From Leptospira sanjuanensis (GTDB lineage Bacteria > Spirochaetota > Leptospiria > Leptospirales > Leptospiraceae): a stretch of DNA of 64,000 bases. The stretch lies in contig NZ_JAIZBG010000001.1 in assembly GCF_022267325.1 (NCBI RefSeq), positions 1,120,001 to 1,184,000 on the forward strand, read 5' to 3'. Positions 29,143 through 39,445 of the stretch are shown here, piece by piece. The notes under the pieces are model-generated. The model was not told the DNA's origin and made no database searches. It worked only from the letters and a program-made list of their open reading frames with translations. The translations under genes and the position numbers were made by a program. Position 1 is the stretch's first letter. Every line of letters starts with the position of its first letter.

Positions 29143-29676
29143 ATGAAACTTTTGTTTAAATCGCTCATTTTCTGTTTTTGTTTGATCGGGCAGGTCATGG
29201 CAACTCCAAGCAGATACACGGACAAGGAAGACGGTACGGTATTGGATACTAGAACCGGTCTTGTGTGGCAGCTTTGTCCGGCAGGATTAGGTTCGGAAAA
29301 TTCGACAACAAAGAGATCCACTTGCGGAATACCCACTACGGGAAACACGAACGGCAGCCCTATCGCCTATAATTGGAGGGACGCTTTAAATTATTGTAAA
29401 GGAATCTTACCGCTAAAAAAGCCTCCGGTTTTGCCCGCGGGTAAATTTTGGAGACTGCCGAATATCAATGAATTAAAAAGTATCGTCGATCGGTCGCAAA
29501 TGAACCCCGCGATGGATACGAGCAAATTGATCGGCGGAGGTGTGGATTTGTTTTGGTCTTCCACTTCCGTCGCTTCCGATTCGACCGCGGCATGGACCGT
29601 AAACTTTTTTTTCGGGACTTCGTATGGCTCGAGCGACAAGGATTTCGGTTATTATGTGCGTTGTGTTAGCAATTAA
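29143..29676 (+). CDS. Small exported DUF1566 protein
   Basis: A 177-residue protein made of a signal peptide (about residues 1-20, cleaved near VMA/TP) and a single DUF1566/Lcl-like domain. Visible hallmarks are DGTVLDTRTGLVWQLC, KFWRLPNINELKSIVD, LFWSSTSVA, AWTVNFFFG and the terminal YYVRCVSN. The first motif is the beginning of the DUF1566 fold, so this gene carries the complete unit found at the end of the two upstream lipoproteins. It follows 22 bp after them and is probably co-transcribed. It lacks a lipobox and may be periplasmic or secreted. Confidence 0.85.
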   Translation: MKLLFKSLIFCFCLIGQVMATPSRYTDKEDGTVLDTRTGLVWQLCPAGLGSENSTTKRSTCGIPTTGNTNGSPIAYNWRDALNYCKGILPLKKPPVLPAGKFWRLPNINELKSIVDRSQMNPAMDTSKLIGGGVDLFWSSTSVASDSTAAWTVNFFFGTSYGSSDKDFGYYVRCVSN

Positions 29677-29870
29677 GATCACCGATGCGGGTTCGTATGT
29701 TTACAATTCATTTTAATCATGATGGAAGCGAAAATCGAACGATTCAATACATCTTACGAGTAAAGCATTTATAGGCCATAAATATCAATCAACATTAAGA
29801 TAACGTCTTTCTCCTCCCTACGACGATTTGTATGAGTGGGAACGAATTACGCTATCGAGGATTAATTTTC
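29677..29870. promoter_or_regulatory. Leader region of the giant gene
   Basis: About 190 bp between the DUF1566 cluster and the giant gene. A GAGG is placed 10-12 nt before the ATG at 29871. No terminator or clear promoter could be fixed, so co-transcription with the DUF1566 genes is possible. Confidence 0.3.
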
Positions 29871-32800
29871 ATGTATAATAAAAAAAAGAACTCCCGTTAC
29901 TTTATTATTTTCTTTTTAACTTTGTTCTCCTTTTTCCCACTCAGTCCTCAGCCCGTAGTAGTTCCGAATTTGAATACTCCCGTATTCAATACGAACAGCA
30001 TGAATCAGACGTTTACGGTTGCGGACGGTATGCGGACGATCGGCAACTGGGACGCGTTCGTGTTTCAGAACGTGAGTATTTTGCAGACACAGTGGGAAGC
30101 GCAGGTTCAAGCTCAGATCACGATGATGGTGAACTCGATCACGACGAGCGATCATTTCGCTTCGGTTCAGGAGTATCAAAGTTACGTTTATAATTCTCTG
30201 CAAGGACAGGCCTCGGAACAACTTTTGACATGGCAGAGCGCCGTAGAAGCGGAGATTTTACAGGAGAGGAGCGAATATCTTTCGTCCTTGTATGGAGCGA
30301 ATTCGAGTGCGGTTGCTAGTTCGACGGCTTCGTTTCAAAGCCAATGGGATTCGTTTGTTTCCGGTAACGGTTTGAATCTGAACTTAGGCGGTGCTCTGAG
30401 TCAGGCTGTTTTGAACAGCGGCCAACAGACGTTGGAAGGTTTGCAGAGTCAGTGGTGGAACGATTTTCACAATAATCTGCAGAACGGTTTGCAGACATAT
30501 CAGCAAGCGCTTCAGGGTTTGACCGACAAATATCAGAACTTAATTTCTCAGATCAACGCTACGGAGATGCAGTATCAGGCGCATCTTGCCCAGATTCAAC
30601 AGAGTCAAGCGGGCGTTAAGAGCCAGATTCTTTCGAGTTTGGAAGGGTATCAGAACTTTTTAAACAGCAACGGTCTTTTTTGGAACACGATTACCGTGTT
30701 GTATGACAACAATTCGAACAGTTATGTGCAGGCGAGTTGTCCGAGCGGTCACGTGTGTGTGACGTATCAATACGATCCTACGAATTCCCAGTTTTACGCG
30801 GCCGGTTCTTGTCCGGTAGGTCATACTTGTGCGAACATTCTCTACGACAACAATACGAGCAGTTATCTTCAGAACACGGTTTGTCCTTCGACCTGCAACG
30901 GATCGGAGATGGAGAACTTGACGGTTCGCACTAGTTTGAATGCGGACGGTCGTGCGTTTCAGAACGTGATCAACAAGGTGGCGAATGCGATGCAGGAAGG
31001 GTATGTGATGCCCGCGATCTTCGACTATACTTCCGGAACGATGCTTAGCTACAACAACAACTGTTTGAACGGCAGTACTTGCGTGAAGGGTTTGTATGAC
31101 GCGACTTCGGGTTCTTTTGTGGCATCGAACACGTGTTCTGCGGGACATACCTGTTACAGCGCTGTTGTGGACAACACGGTTCCGGCTTCCGCCACCGGTT
31201 CCTATTTTGCGAGCAGTTGTCCGGTGGGGGATACGCGTTGCGTTAGCTGCGCTTCCGGTCATACCTGTCAGGTTCAGGAAATGGAAGCAGGCTTTTTGTA
31301 CGCTTCGAGTCTTTTGAGCAACTTTCTGCACAACGAACTTCTTTCGACGCAGAACGCGCTTCAAAATGCGGTCGCCGTTCAGAACGGGGGAACATACAAT
31401 TTTCAATACGGGCAGTCTCAAGGTGCGTACAATAACGACGGTATTTGGAGTTACGGGGATCCTATTTTTTCGCATACACCGTTTAACCACTTTTCGGCGA
31501 CTTCCGGAGGTCCGGCTTCCGTTTCCATTGCGGAGATTTTGAACACTGCGTTTACGGAAGGGGAAGGCGGGCTTGCCAAAAAGATCATGGCTTATATTCG
31601 CCAAGAGATCACTCAGTCGGACCTCGCGAACTGGATCATGGACGCGTATGAGAGCGGTTTAACCGGAAGCGGGTCTCCTCTTTCGGGTTTGATGGGGGCG
31701 CTGGGACCGGGCAGAACGATTACCGGGTTTAGTCAGATCGATCTGCGTGCGTTTCAGAACGAAGACGGTTTTACGCCGTTTTTCAATGCCACTCCCTACT
31801 GCGGGAGTCCGCTCGGATGTGCTTCCGGGGATATATTCAATTGGACACCCGGGATTTATTTAGCGAATCGGACCTACTCCGAAATGAGAGCACAAGGTTT
31901 GGCCGGAGTGAACGGGAGCTGGGGCCAGAATTTTTACGATTATTTTGCGCGCGAGTGGATGATTTGGGACGGAATTCCCTTTCTTGGAGACATCCAACAT
32001 ACGCAGAACTATGCCTGGATCGAGTTGAACTTTCAAGTTACGAATAACAACGCGTATGCGAACGTAACCACGTATCAGGATTTGGTTCTTCAACTTCAGG
32101 CGTTCGAGTACGATTGGCAGACGAATGTGATGCCTTCGATCACGAACTGGACGGCGCAGGTTGCTTCTTACCAAGCTCAGTATTCGAACTGGCAAACTCA
32201 GATGCAGACCGCATTGACGGATGCGCAGAACGCTTTCAATTCCGGGGTGGCGGATATCCAAAGTCAGCAGTCTTCCTGGCTTGCCCAAATGGGTCAGTTG
32301 CAGCAACAGGCAACGAGCGCCTTCAACGCGGCCGGGAACGCTCTTCAGAACGGTCAGGGGCAATCCAATTACATACAACTCACACAACAGGTGTTAGCCG
32401 GTTTGAACAAGGGACAAATGAAGTCGAACCTGGACGGGGACTTGACCGTCAACGACGGTTCCTTTAGAGACGCGTTCGGTAACATTTTGAACGGGCTTAA
32501 CCGCAATGCGGACAGGGGGATTCCTAATTTCGGACTGTTGGATACGATCGGTTCGGGAATGAACCGGATCACGACGGGGATTTCCAACCTTTCTTTATTG
32601 TCTTCCACGAACAACGCGACGATGGATACGATCTTGGGATATATGAAAGGTGTTGCGGAGAGTATGCGCAACGAGAAGCAGTTCACCCAGAACGGTTACG
32701 GGGATCTGGTAGAAGCTTCCGGCATCAAGACAAGAGAGGTTAAAAGTAAGGATAAGTATTCGGGAGAGACGATCACGACCACGTATGTTTTGAAGGATGA

Positions 32801-35800
32801 CGGTTCGATCGATACATTCACGGACGAGGACGGGAATGTGAAACAAAAGACGTTGGGGGATTGGGTTCAAGGGCATTGCGGTAAGGACTTGGGCAATGCG
32901 GAGTGCAGTCGGTTTGTGGAAAACAAATACAGCAGTGTGGATGTGGGGGCCGACGGGAAGATCACGGCTCACAGAAGGGTGTATAACGGAACTTCTTCGT
33001 ATTGCGGTAGCGACATGACGAATTCGGATTCGTATTGTTACAACACGGATGATGCGGTTGTAACGATTTCGGCTCCTTCCAAGGATTCGTTTCTTTTGGG
33101 GAGAGGCGCTTCCCGATTGGGCGATATGTTCAACGAGAGGGAGAAGGGTTTTAGCGATCTCGTAAACGCCACATTCCAAAACGTAAACGGTTATCTTTCC
33201 TCGAACAAACATACGGCCGCCCTTTTTACGGAAGTTAATATTACGCAGAACGTTCACGACAAGAACGCGTCTTTGGCTTCGCAAGACGTCAATAACAAGG
33301 TGAAGATTGCGAGTATTGTCAAGGATTACGTGGAAGCAGTCTTGCTGGGAGGGATGTCGACCGGCGCTTGGGTGAGCAAACAGGCGAACCAAGCGGTACA
33401 GGACGTCGTTGCGACCGCGCTTACGAAGGCTTTTGATTTGCCGCCGGATGTTGCGTCGTTTTTGTCGGGCGGTCTCATGGCGCACATAGAGATGTCGAAG
33501 GCCAAGCACGATATGGGCAGTCATAATTTGGGAATTGGGAAAGGAATCCATTCGGCGATCCATCATTCAGGTTTTGGAGGAATGGAAAAAACTCTGCTCA
33601 GGGTTGCTCCTTTGGCTACAGAGATCCTTGCGCCGATTGTCGGTTATGGTGCGATAGCTTTTTCTCTATCAACTTTAGATAAGTATGAAAACAATCTTAG
33701 CGCGATTGAAAAATGGAAGGATTTCAAAAACAGCATGTACGGTTTTGGAGTTCAGAAAATTGCAATCGCAAACGGGGCGTCACCCGAATATGCGGCCGCC
33801 TTAGGCCAAGTTGCGATCGGATATATGGAGATGCGCCAGGCAAAAGAAGAGCTTGGAATGCGTAGCGGAGCGTTTTCTTTACAATCTCTTGGCGGTGAGT
33901 TTAAGCGAGTCGTAGCGGGGATATCTGGTAATATCGGCGAGGTTGTGGGAGCGGGAATTAAATCGAGCGCTCATATCACGGGAGATCTTGGATTAACGTC
34001 GGAGAAATACGAAAAACATATCAATCAAGAAACCAGATCGATCCTGAACGAACTGAAACTGAGGGATCTGAAAGAAGATATTAAAAACTGGGATACGACG
34101 CAACAGGTGCTTGCGAGCGCTTCTGTGAAGGAATACGGCAGAGTTACGCATATGGATCCTGCTCAAATCGAGCTTTGGTCAAAGCAGGCGAGCGACTTTG
34201 TGGTGCGCAAACAAGCGGAGCGGGATTTACACAGACGGGACGGGATGCTGACCAACGGACTGCCGCTTACACTGGGATACAGCTCCCTTTTTATCCTTGA
34301 CAACAAGTTGTTCAACGGAGGAATCACGTCTCTCATATCGAAGGGATTCAAAGGAATTCTGACTTCGGTAGCGGATTTAGGGAACATGCTGGGAGAATCG
34401 GTCGTACCTTCGGACTTAAGATCTTCGATATATGACCAAAGTAAAGAGTGGCACAACAAGATAACGCTGGAAGACGTGAAAGGCAGAACGGGACAAGGGA
34501 TTATCAACAAAGCGTATGTAGAAACGGAGATGCGTAACGTCCTTTTTGACAAGATCGGCGAGGCATTGACGGGAGATCCTGCAATGGGTCACAATCTGGG
34601 GTTATTGCTCAAATACCAAATCGACAAACAAGAGGCGAGAAAGGCAGCGAGAGAACAAAGACTGAAGGATGCTGAGGTATTGGTCCAGTTAGCAGCAGCG
34701 GCAGCAGTGACCTATTTCGGCGGTCCCGCGGGAATTCAGATGTTAAATTCGGTGATCGGAACGGGTGCGACGGCGATTAACACAACATTGGCGACGGTTG
34801 GGCTTTCGCTTAACAATGCGCAGGTGGCCATGCTTGCGGCGAGTACAGCGGCGACGATGGCGATCGAAAACAGAATCAACGGGGCAAATGGCTCGGCTGC
34901 AGCCCTTGTAAACGGCCTCATCTCGACGGCGACCTTAGGAGTAAAAACTCCTCTTACGGGCTACGTAACGTATACCAAACATCAGAACGCGAACCTTTTG
35001 ACGGGTCAACACGAAGTGAAAGGCGGTTGGGGCGGTGGAGTTAGCTTGAACGTGTCCGGTGTCAAAGGGTTACCTGGGGGAGAAATATTAAAGACCGCGT
35101 TGGAAGGAATGAAAATGAGCAATCTAACCTTGGGACTGAGCTACAATGCTGATCAAGGTCTTGGAATGAACGTGAACACGAACTTTACGAACAACGTAGG
35201 CTTAGGGTTAGACTACAACTTTAAAAGCGGCAGCTATACCGCGAACGCGAGCTATGACGTGAACAAGGCAGGTGGAAAGTCTTGGGCGAACGGAAGTGTT
35301 AACGTATCTGCGAGTAGAGAAGGTCACTCGAGTTTAGCGTTGTCTTACAACCACGACGGAAACACGGCGATTCCTCAGAGACTTCGCGGAGGTGGAGCGA
35401 CGCTTGACTTAGGTAATGACGGTGTATTGGGTTTTAGCATCCAGGGACTGAAAGGGGCTACGATCGGTACTGTGAGCTACAACACGAACAGTCACGGTTG
35501 GGAACAGGCGACTTTGAACCAGAATTTCCAGAACGAATATCTTCAAGGTGTGACAGCTGAGAACTCTGCCTACAACCACGAGAAGAGCCAGATGGAGATC
35601 TTGCGTACGGAGCTGAGTATTGCGACGAAGATGGAGAAACCGTTGTTTACGCAAGCAGATGTGGACAAGTATTTACCTAAAAACAAGGACGGCAGCATCG
35701 ACGTAGAGAATGCACAGCCTGAGAAGTTGTTAGAGAAATGGAACGCGCACAAGGAAGCGATGTCCCAAACGCCTGAGGGCTTGCAGAAGTGGAAGGACGA

Positions 35801-38800
35801 TGTAACGAGAGCCGGAGAGAAATCGGGGATTGAGATCAAGTTCAACGACGGAAAGAGTGCAACGAGCACTTTCGGTAAGTTTGTAACGGGAATGTTCGGA
35901 GACATTGCCCAGAGCTTCGGTATTGCGAACGACGGAAGCAAGATGGTGGACAAACAAGGCGTATTTCACTTAGACACGTGTTTTCGCGGAGACGTCCCGG
36001 TATTGCGTTTGAAACACAAAGAAAACGGAATATACGGGAATGTTAAATCACCCGAGTTTAGTTCCGAGGACTACGAGCTAATTGCGATCGAAGAAGTAAA
36101 GATCGGGGACGTAGTTCAGTCCTGGAACGAAAGAACCGGAAAACTCGAGAACAAGAAAGTGACGGAGACGTTTGTCCACGAAGTTCCGCAGCTTTTCTTT
36201 CTTGAGTTAGACGGGGAAGACGAGATTCATACGACTTGGAACCACCCGTTTAGACGGAGAATCGTAACTCAGAATGGTTCGAATGCCAGCACAAATCAAA
36301 ACAGAGTATCGCCGTTTGATCTAAAGGGAATCCAAAGAGATTTCAAAACTCATGAACATCTGCTTCATCCGCGAGAAGCAAGAATCGTGACGAGCCTTTT
36401 GGGCTCGGGAAGCGAGAGCGAAACAAAGACAGCGAGTGTAATAGAGGAGCTTCCCCATTCTACAGATTCTAACCATTCAGCGTCGGATGTAACGTTGACG
36501 AAGACGGAAAGGTTCTCTTCTAACGCAGGATTGACGAAGACAGTTCTGACAGACGCAAGCTTGGTGAATCCAAACACAACCCAAACCTCGGAATGGGTGA
36601 AGGTGGAAGACCTCCGCTTGCGAGACCAAGTTCTCAAAGCAGACGGAAGTTGGGGAACTGTAACGGGGATTTACTACTACAACACGGAACCGACTAAGGT
36701 TTACAACTTAGAAGTGGAGGAGAATCATACTTACGTTGTGGGCGGAAGAGAATCCAATTCCGGCGCGGGCTACGTTGTTCACAATTACAACAACGCGCAA
36801 GAGGCGATGTTCGGAGGATTCAAACGACTTTCGAACGATGTGTATGACGTAGCGAAGAAGTTCGCGGGACTTGAAGGCGGGACCGGGAACGAGGTATATC
36901 AGAAAGCTGTAGAGTTTCAGCAGGCAGTGAAGGAAACGAACGCGTCCCGGGAAACGTTAAACAAGGAGTCGAACATTCTTGTTACGAAACAAAAAGCGGC
37001 GGAAGCCAGTATGCAACTGGGAGTGATCCGCAACAGCGAATTCATGAAAGCGATCCACGATCCAAAGAGCGACAATATCCCTGGGGTTGCCGACCTTCGC
37101 AGGCAATTGAAGGGAGTGGATCCAAGTAAGGGCTTTAGCGAGAATCATCTGAAAGCCGTATCGAGTTGGCTGAGTTCAAGCGGAACAGGCTTTGGTATCG
37201 GGAAAATGGGTTCGATTCAGACGAATCCGATGAAGGGATATATCGTATCGGCGGCACTCAGTATATCGAGTGCGAAAGAGCGCGGAGATCTTGTGAAGAC
37301 GATCCAGGAAACGAATCAGAAGTTAGCAGAACACAAGATTAAAGAAGACAATATCGGCCGCCAGATGATCGAGAGATCGGAAAAGGTGAAGAGCGACATT
37401 GTAAAGCTGATCCAAGAGAAACACCACAACGATCCGAGGTATGCTGAAGTTCTCGTAGAACACGGTTTTGTGAAGAAAGACACATTCAATCCGGCGGAAC
37501 ACAAGGTAACGTATGAGGAGAAGTTGAAGGCACTGGGAGACAAGATCAAGCCGGAAACGAGAAAACAACTTGCCGAGTTTGACCGCAAGATCACAGACCT
37601 TCGCGTGAGCCAAAACAAACACGAAGCCGAGAGCTATGCTCAGTGGAACAAAGATCATCCGAACGAGCCCTACAAGCGAACTCCAGAGATGGAGAAACGC
37701 AGAAACGACATGGTGACAATGCAGAAGACTTTGGAGAAGGAAAGGGCGATGATCATCAACCGGGAAGTCGCACCCTATCCGAAAGAGTCTGAGCTGCATC
37801 GACTTGAGAAGTTGGGTGAAGGTCATTCACTGAACGACAAGCAGAAGACCGAGCTTACGAATCTGCGAAACGAGAAGAAGACGCACGAGACTCAAGTGGC
37901 GGCGCTGTTGGATCGTGATGCGAATGCGATTGAAACGAATTTGAACAAACTCCTTGGAAAACCTGAGGTTCCAAAAGACTTTAAGGCTGTCGTGAAAGAA
38001 GCGGATACTCGGAAGTCGTATGACAAATATATGGGGTTAAATGCGGAGCAAGCAGCCGAGCGTACTAAAACGATTGCATTGGAGCATGATGCTAAGAACA
38101 ACTCAGAAGCGGTTTGGCAGAAGTCGAAAGATACTTTGGAAACTGCGGAAAAAGATTTGAAAAAGATCGACGCAAGTCTTGCTTCTCTGAATTCGAAAAA
38201 AGCGGATTACGAGACAAAGAAAGCCGCGCTGGAAGAGCAAAGAAAGGCGGCTGCTGATAAGGTCTCGAACTTAAACAGAGACCATCAGGAATATACGAAA
38301 CAAAAGAACGAAGCTTTTGAGACAGTAAACAAGCGCGAGGACAGAGAATCGAAGGAGCTGATTGCTAAATTAGGAAATCAGAATCTTGACAAGATCGAGA
38401 AGAATATTGTAGCGAAAAAGAAAGAGTTAGCGGAAGCGTTTTTAAACGAGAAGAATTCAGAGAAAAAGGTAAAAGAGCTGACGAAAGAGATTACGAAGTT
38501 AACTGCTCAGAAAGATGAGTTGAACGACAAGATGGCTGCGGCTATCAAGGCGATCGATGACAAGAACAAAAGCAGTGATGTTGTGATTGGCACGTTGCCA
38601 AACGATCTTTTACCGGATCATCTCGCGAAGTTTATGGACCCGGTACAAAGAAAGGTAGAGTGGGTAGAAAAGAATCTTGAATACATGAAGAAAGAGTTGT
38701 ACGCGGGTGAGGATGTGGAATATACCGTAAAAGGCAACCAGGCGATTTTGGAAGACGGTGTGATCAATTTGGGAACGGCACACTCCAATCAGTTTGTAGA

Positions 38801-39416
38801 TTATGGAGCGACTGTGAAGATCATTTCGGACAGCGACAAGTCGATGTTTGGGAATTCGAACGGACTGAGTTACAACGAAAAAACGGGTAAATATGAGTAT
38901 GTTCAGAGCGGAAGAAACACTTGTCAAAGTTACAGTTTCTTGGAGCAGTTGTTGTATGTCGGAGTGTTGTTTCGAGATTCGGGAAGGTCTCCGATTCACG
39001 AGTTGACAAAGTTGCAATACAACCTTGGTTTAACAGCAGAGATGTCGACAAATACAGCGGCGGCATATACCAAGCTCTTGGAGCCGTATGGAATGAAGAC
39101 GGTAACGTTAGGTGATGGTGATCATGGAGTTGCGGAAAACTTTGCCAATATCAAGGCCGCTTTGAAACGTGGTGAGATTGTAAACGCCGGAATGTATATC
39201 GATGGGCCTGTAAACGGGGAACATCGTGCTGGGTATGACAAATACATGAGGCCATTGGATCCAAGCAAGGGCCACCGAGTGGACATCATCGGGTTTGATG
39301 ACAAGCGGGGAGAATGGATTGTAAACGATTCTGCGAGACCAAATCAGATGATCCGATACAAATACGGTGACTATGAACTCGGTAATCGTTGGTCGATGGT
39401 GATTCGGAAAAAATAA
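29871..39416 (+). CDS. Giant exported protein with Hint and C39-like peptidase domains (TIGR04388-like)
   Basis: A 3,181-residue protein from ATG 29871, chosen because it gives a clean signal peptide (KKKNSR, then a Phe/Leu core) and follows GAGG; an upstream ATG at 29832 adds 13 residues. Order of parts: Gln/Trp-rich helices (40-280); seven cysteine motifs such as CPVGHTC (290-466); a long conserved region resembling Leptospira TIGR04388 proteins with an Ala-rich hydrophobic stretch (about 1604-1687) and Gly/Asn strands (1707-1884); a Hint domain (2037-2305) starting TCFRGDVPV, with TTWNHPF and ending VVHN; Lys/Glu coiled coil (about 2480-2900); and a C-terminal papain/C39-like domain with Gln 3012, Cys 3018, His 3135 (KGHRVDIIGFDD) and Asn/Asp 3152-3153. 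Hint domains self-cleave, so release of the C-terminal peptidase fragment is expected. A polymorphic toxin role is inferred. Confidence 0.85.
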   Translation: MYNKKKNSRYFIIFFLTLFSFFPLSPQPVVVPNLNTPVFNTNSMNQTFTVADGMRTIGNWDAFVFQNVSILQTQWEAQVQAQITMMVNSITTSDHFASVQEYQSYVYNSLQGQASEQLLTWQSAVEAEILQERSEYLSSLYGANSSAVASSTASFQSQWDSFVSGNGLNLNLGGALSQAVLNSGQQTLEGLQSQWWNDFHNNLQNGLQTYQQALQGLTDKYQNLISQINATEMQYQAHLAQIQQSQAGVKSQILSSLEGYQNFLNSNGLFWNTITVLYDNNSNSYVQASCPSGHVCVTYQYDPTNSQFYAAGSCPVGHTCANILYDNNTSSYLQNTVCPSTCNGSEMENLTVRTSLNADGRAFQNVINKVANAMQEGYVMPAIFDYTSGTMLSYNNNCLNGSTCVKGLYDATSGSFVASNTCSAGHTCYSAVVDNTVPASATGSYFASSCPVGDTRCVSCASGHTCQVQEMEAGFLYASSLLSNFLHNELLSTQNALQNAVAVQNGGTYNFQYGQSQGAYNNDGIWSYGDPIFSHTPFNHFSATSGGPASVSIAEILNTAFTEGEGGLAKKIMAYIRQEITQSDLANWIMDAYESGLTGSGSPLSGLMGALGPGRTITGFSQIDLRAFQNEDGFTPFFNATPYCGSPLGCASGDIFNWTPGIYLANRTYSEMRAQGLAGVNGSWGQNFYDYFAREWMIWDGIPFLGDIQHTQNYAWIELNFQVTNNNAYANVTTYQDLVLQLQAFEYDWQTNVMPSITNWTAQVASYQAQYSNWQTQMQTALTDAQNAFNSGVADIQSQQSSWLAQMGQLQQQATSAFNAAGNALQNGQGQSNYIQLTQQVLAGLNKGQMKSNLDGDLTVNDGSFRDAFGNILNGLNRNADRGIPNFGLLDTIGSGMNRITTGISNLSLLSSTNNATMDTILGYMKGVAESMRNEKQFTQNGYGDLVEASGIKTREVKSKDKYSGETITTTYVLKDDGSIDTFTDEDGNVKQKTLGDWVQGHCGKDLGNAECSRFVENKYSSVDVGADGKITAHRRVYNGTSSYCGSDMTNSDSYCYNTDDAVVTISAPSKDSFLLGRGASRLGDMFNEREKGFSDLVNATFQNVNGYLSSNKHTAALFTEVNITQNVHDKNASLASQDVNNKVKIASIVKDYVEAVLLGGMSTGAWVSKQANQAVQDVVATALTKAFDLPPDVASFLSGGLMAHIEMSKAKHDMGSHNLGIGKGIHSAIHHSGFGGMEKTLLRVAPLATEILAPIVGYGAIAFSLSTLDKYENNLSAIEKWKDFKNSMYGFGVQKIAIANGASPEYAAALGQVAIGYMEMRQAKEELGMRSGAFSLQSLGGEFKRVVAGISGNIGEVVGAGIKSSAHITGDLGLTSEKYEKHINQETRSILNELKLRDLKEDIKNWDTTQQVLASASVKEYGRVTHMDPAQIELWSKQASDFVVRKQAERDLHRRDGMLTNGLPLTLGYSSLFILDNKLFNGGITSLISKGFKGILTSVADLGNMLGESVVPSDLRSSIYDQSKEWHNKITLEDVKGRTGQGIINKAYVETEMRNVLFDKIGEALTGDPAMGHNLGLLLKYQIDKQEARKAAREQRLKDAEVLVQLAAAAAVTYFGGPAGIQMLNSVIGTGATAINTTLATVGLSLNNAQVAMLAASTAATMAIENRINGANGSAAALVNGLISTATLGVKTPLTGYVTYTKHQNANLLTGQHEVKGGWGGGVSLNVSGVKGLPGGEILKTALEGMKMSNLTLGLSYNADQGLGMNVNTNFTNNVGLGLDYNFKSGSYTANASYDVNKAGGKSWANGSVNVSASREGHSSLALSYNHDGNTAIPQRLRGGGATLDLGNDGVLGFSIQGLKGATIGTVSYNTNSHGWEQATLNQNFQNEYLQGVTAENSAYNHEKSQMEILRTELSIATKMEKPLFTQADVDKYLPKNKDGSIDVENAQPEKLLEKWNAHKEAMSQTPEGLQKWKDDVTRAGEKSGIEIKFNDGKSATSTFGKFVTGMFGDIAQSFGIANDGSKMVDKQGVFHLDTCFRGDVPVLRLKHKENGIYGNVKSPEFSSEDYELIAIEEVKIGDVVQSWNERTGKLENKKVTETFVHEVPQLFFLELDGEDEIHTTWNHPFRRRIVTQNGSNASTNQNRVSPFDLKGIQRDFKTHEHLLHPREARIVTSLLGSGSESETKTASVIEELPHSTDSNHSASDVTLTKTERFSSNAGLTKTVLTDASLVNPNTTQTSEWVKVEDLRLRDQVLKADGSWGTVTGIYYYNTEPTKVYNLEVEENHTYVVGGRESNSGAGYVVHNYNNAQEAMFGGFKRLSNDVYDVAKKFAGLEGGTGNEVYQKAVEFQQAVKETNASRETLNKESNILVTKQKAAEASMQLGVIRNSEFMKAIHDPKSDNIPGVADLRRQLKGVDPSKGFSENHLKAVSSWLSSSGTGFGIGKMGSIQTNPMKGYIVSAALSISSAKERGDLVKTIQETNQKLAEHKIKEDNIGRQMIERSEKVKSDIVKLIQEKHHNDPRYAEVLVEHGFVKKDTFNPAEHKVTYEEKLKALGDKIKPETRKQLAEFDRKITDLRVSQNKHEAESYAQWNKDHPNEPYKRTPEMEKRRNDMVTMQKTLEKERAMIINREVAPYPKESELHRLEKLGEGHSLNDKQKTELTNLRNEKKTHETQVAALLDRDANAIETNLNKLLGKPEVPKDFKAVVKEADTRKSYDKYMGLNAEQAAERTKTIALEHDAKNNSEAVWQKSKDTLETAEKDLKKIDASLASLNSKKADYETKKAALEEQRKAAADKVSNLNRDHQEYTKQKNEAFETVNKREDRESKELIAKLGNQNLDKIEKNIVAKKKELAEAFLNEKNSEKKVKELTKEITKLTAQKDELNDKMAAAIKAIDDKNKSSDVVIGTLPNDLLPDHLAKFMDPVQRKVEWVEKNLEYMKKELYAGEDVEYTVKGNQAILEDGVINLGTAHSNQFVDYGATVKIISDSDKSMFGNSNGLSYNEKTGKYEYVQSGRNTCQSYSFLEQLLYVGVLFRDSGRSPIHELTKLQYNLGLTAEMSTNTAAAYTKLLEPYGMKTVTLGDGDHGVAENFANIKAALKRGEIVNAGMYIDGPVNGEHRAGYDKYMRPLDPSKGHRVDIIGFDDKRGEWIVNDSARPNQMIRYKYGDYELGNRWSMVIRKK

Positions 39417-39445
39417 CGAAAGTAAAATGAGGGAAGGGTATATAT

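Noticed and set aside
30660..33566. Long open frames on the minus strand inside the giant gene
   Set aside because: They mirror the codon bias of the plus-strand gene, lack start signals and family features, and fall inside a continuous 3,181-codon gene.
36240..36590. Homing endonuclease inside the Hint domain of the giant protein
   Set aside because: The insert is Ser/Thr-rich low-complexity sequence without LAGLIDADG or HNH motifs; the domain is a Hint of pretoxin type, not an intein with nuclease.
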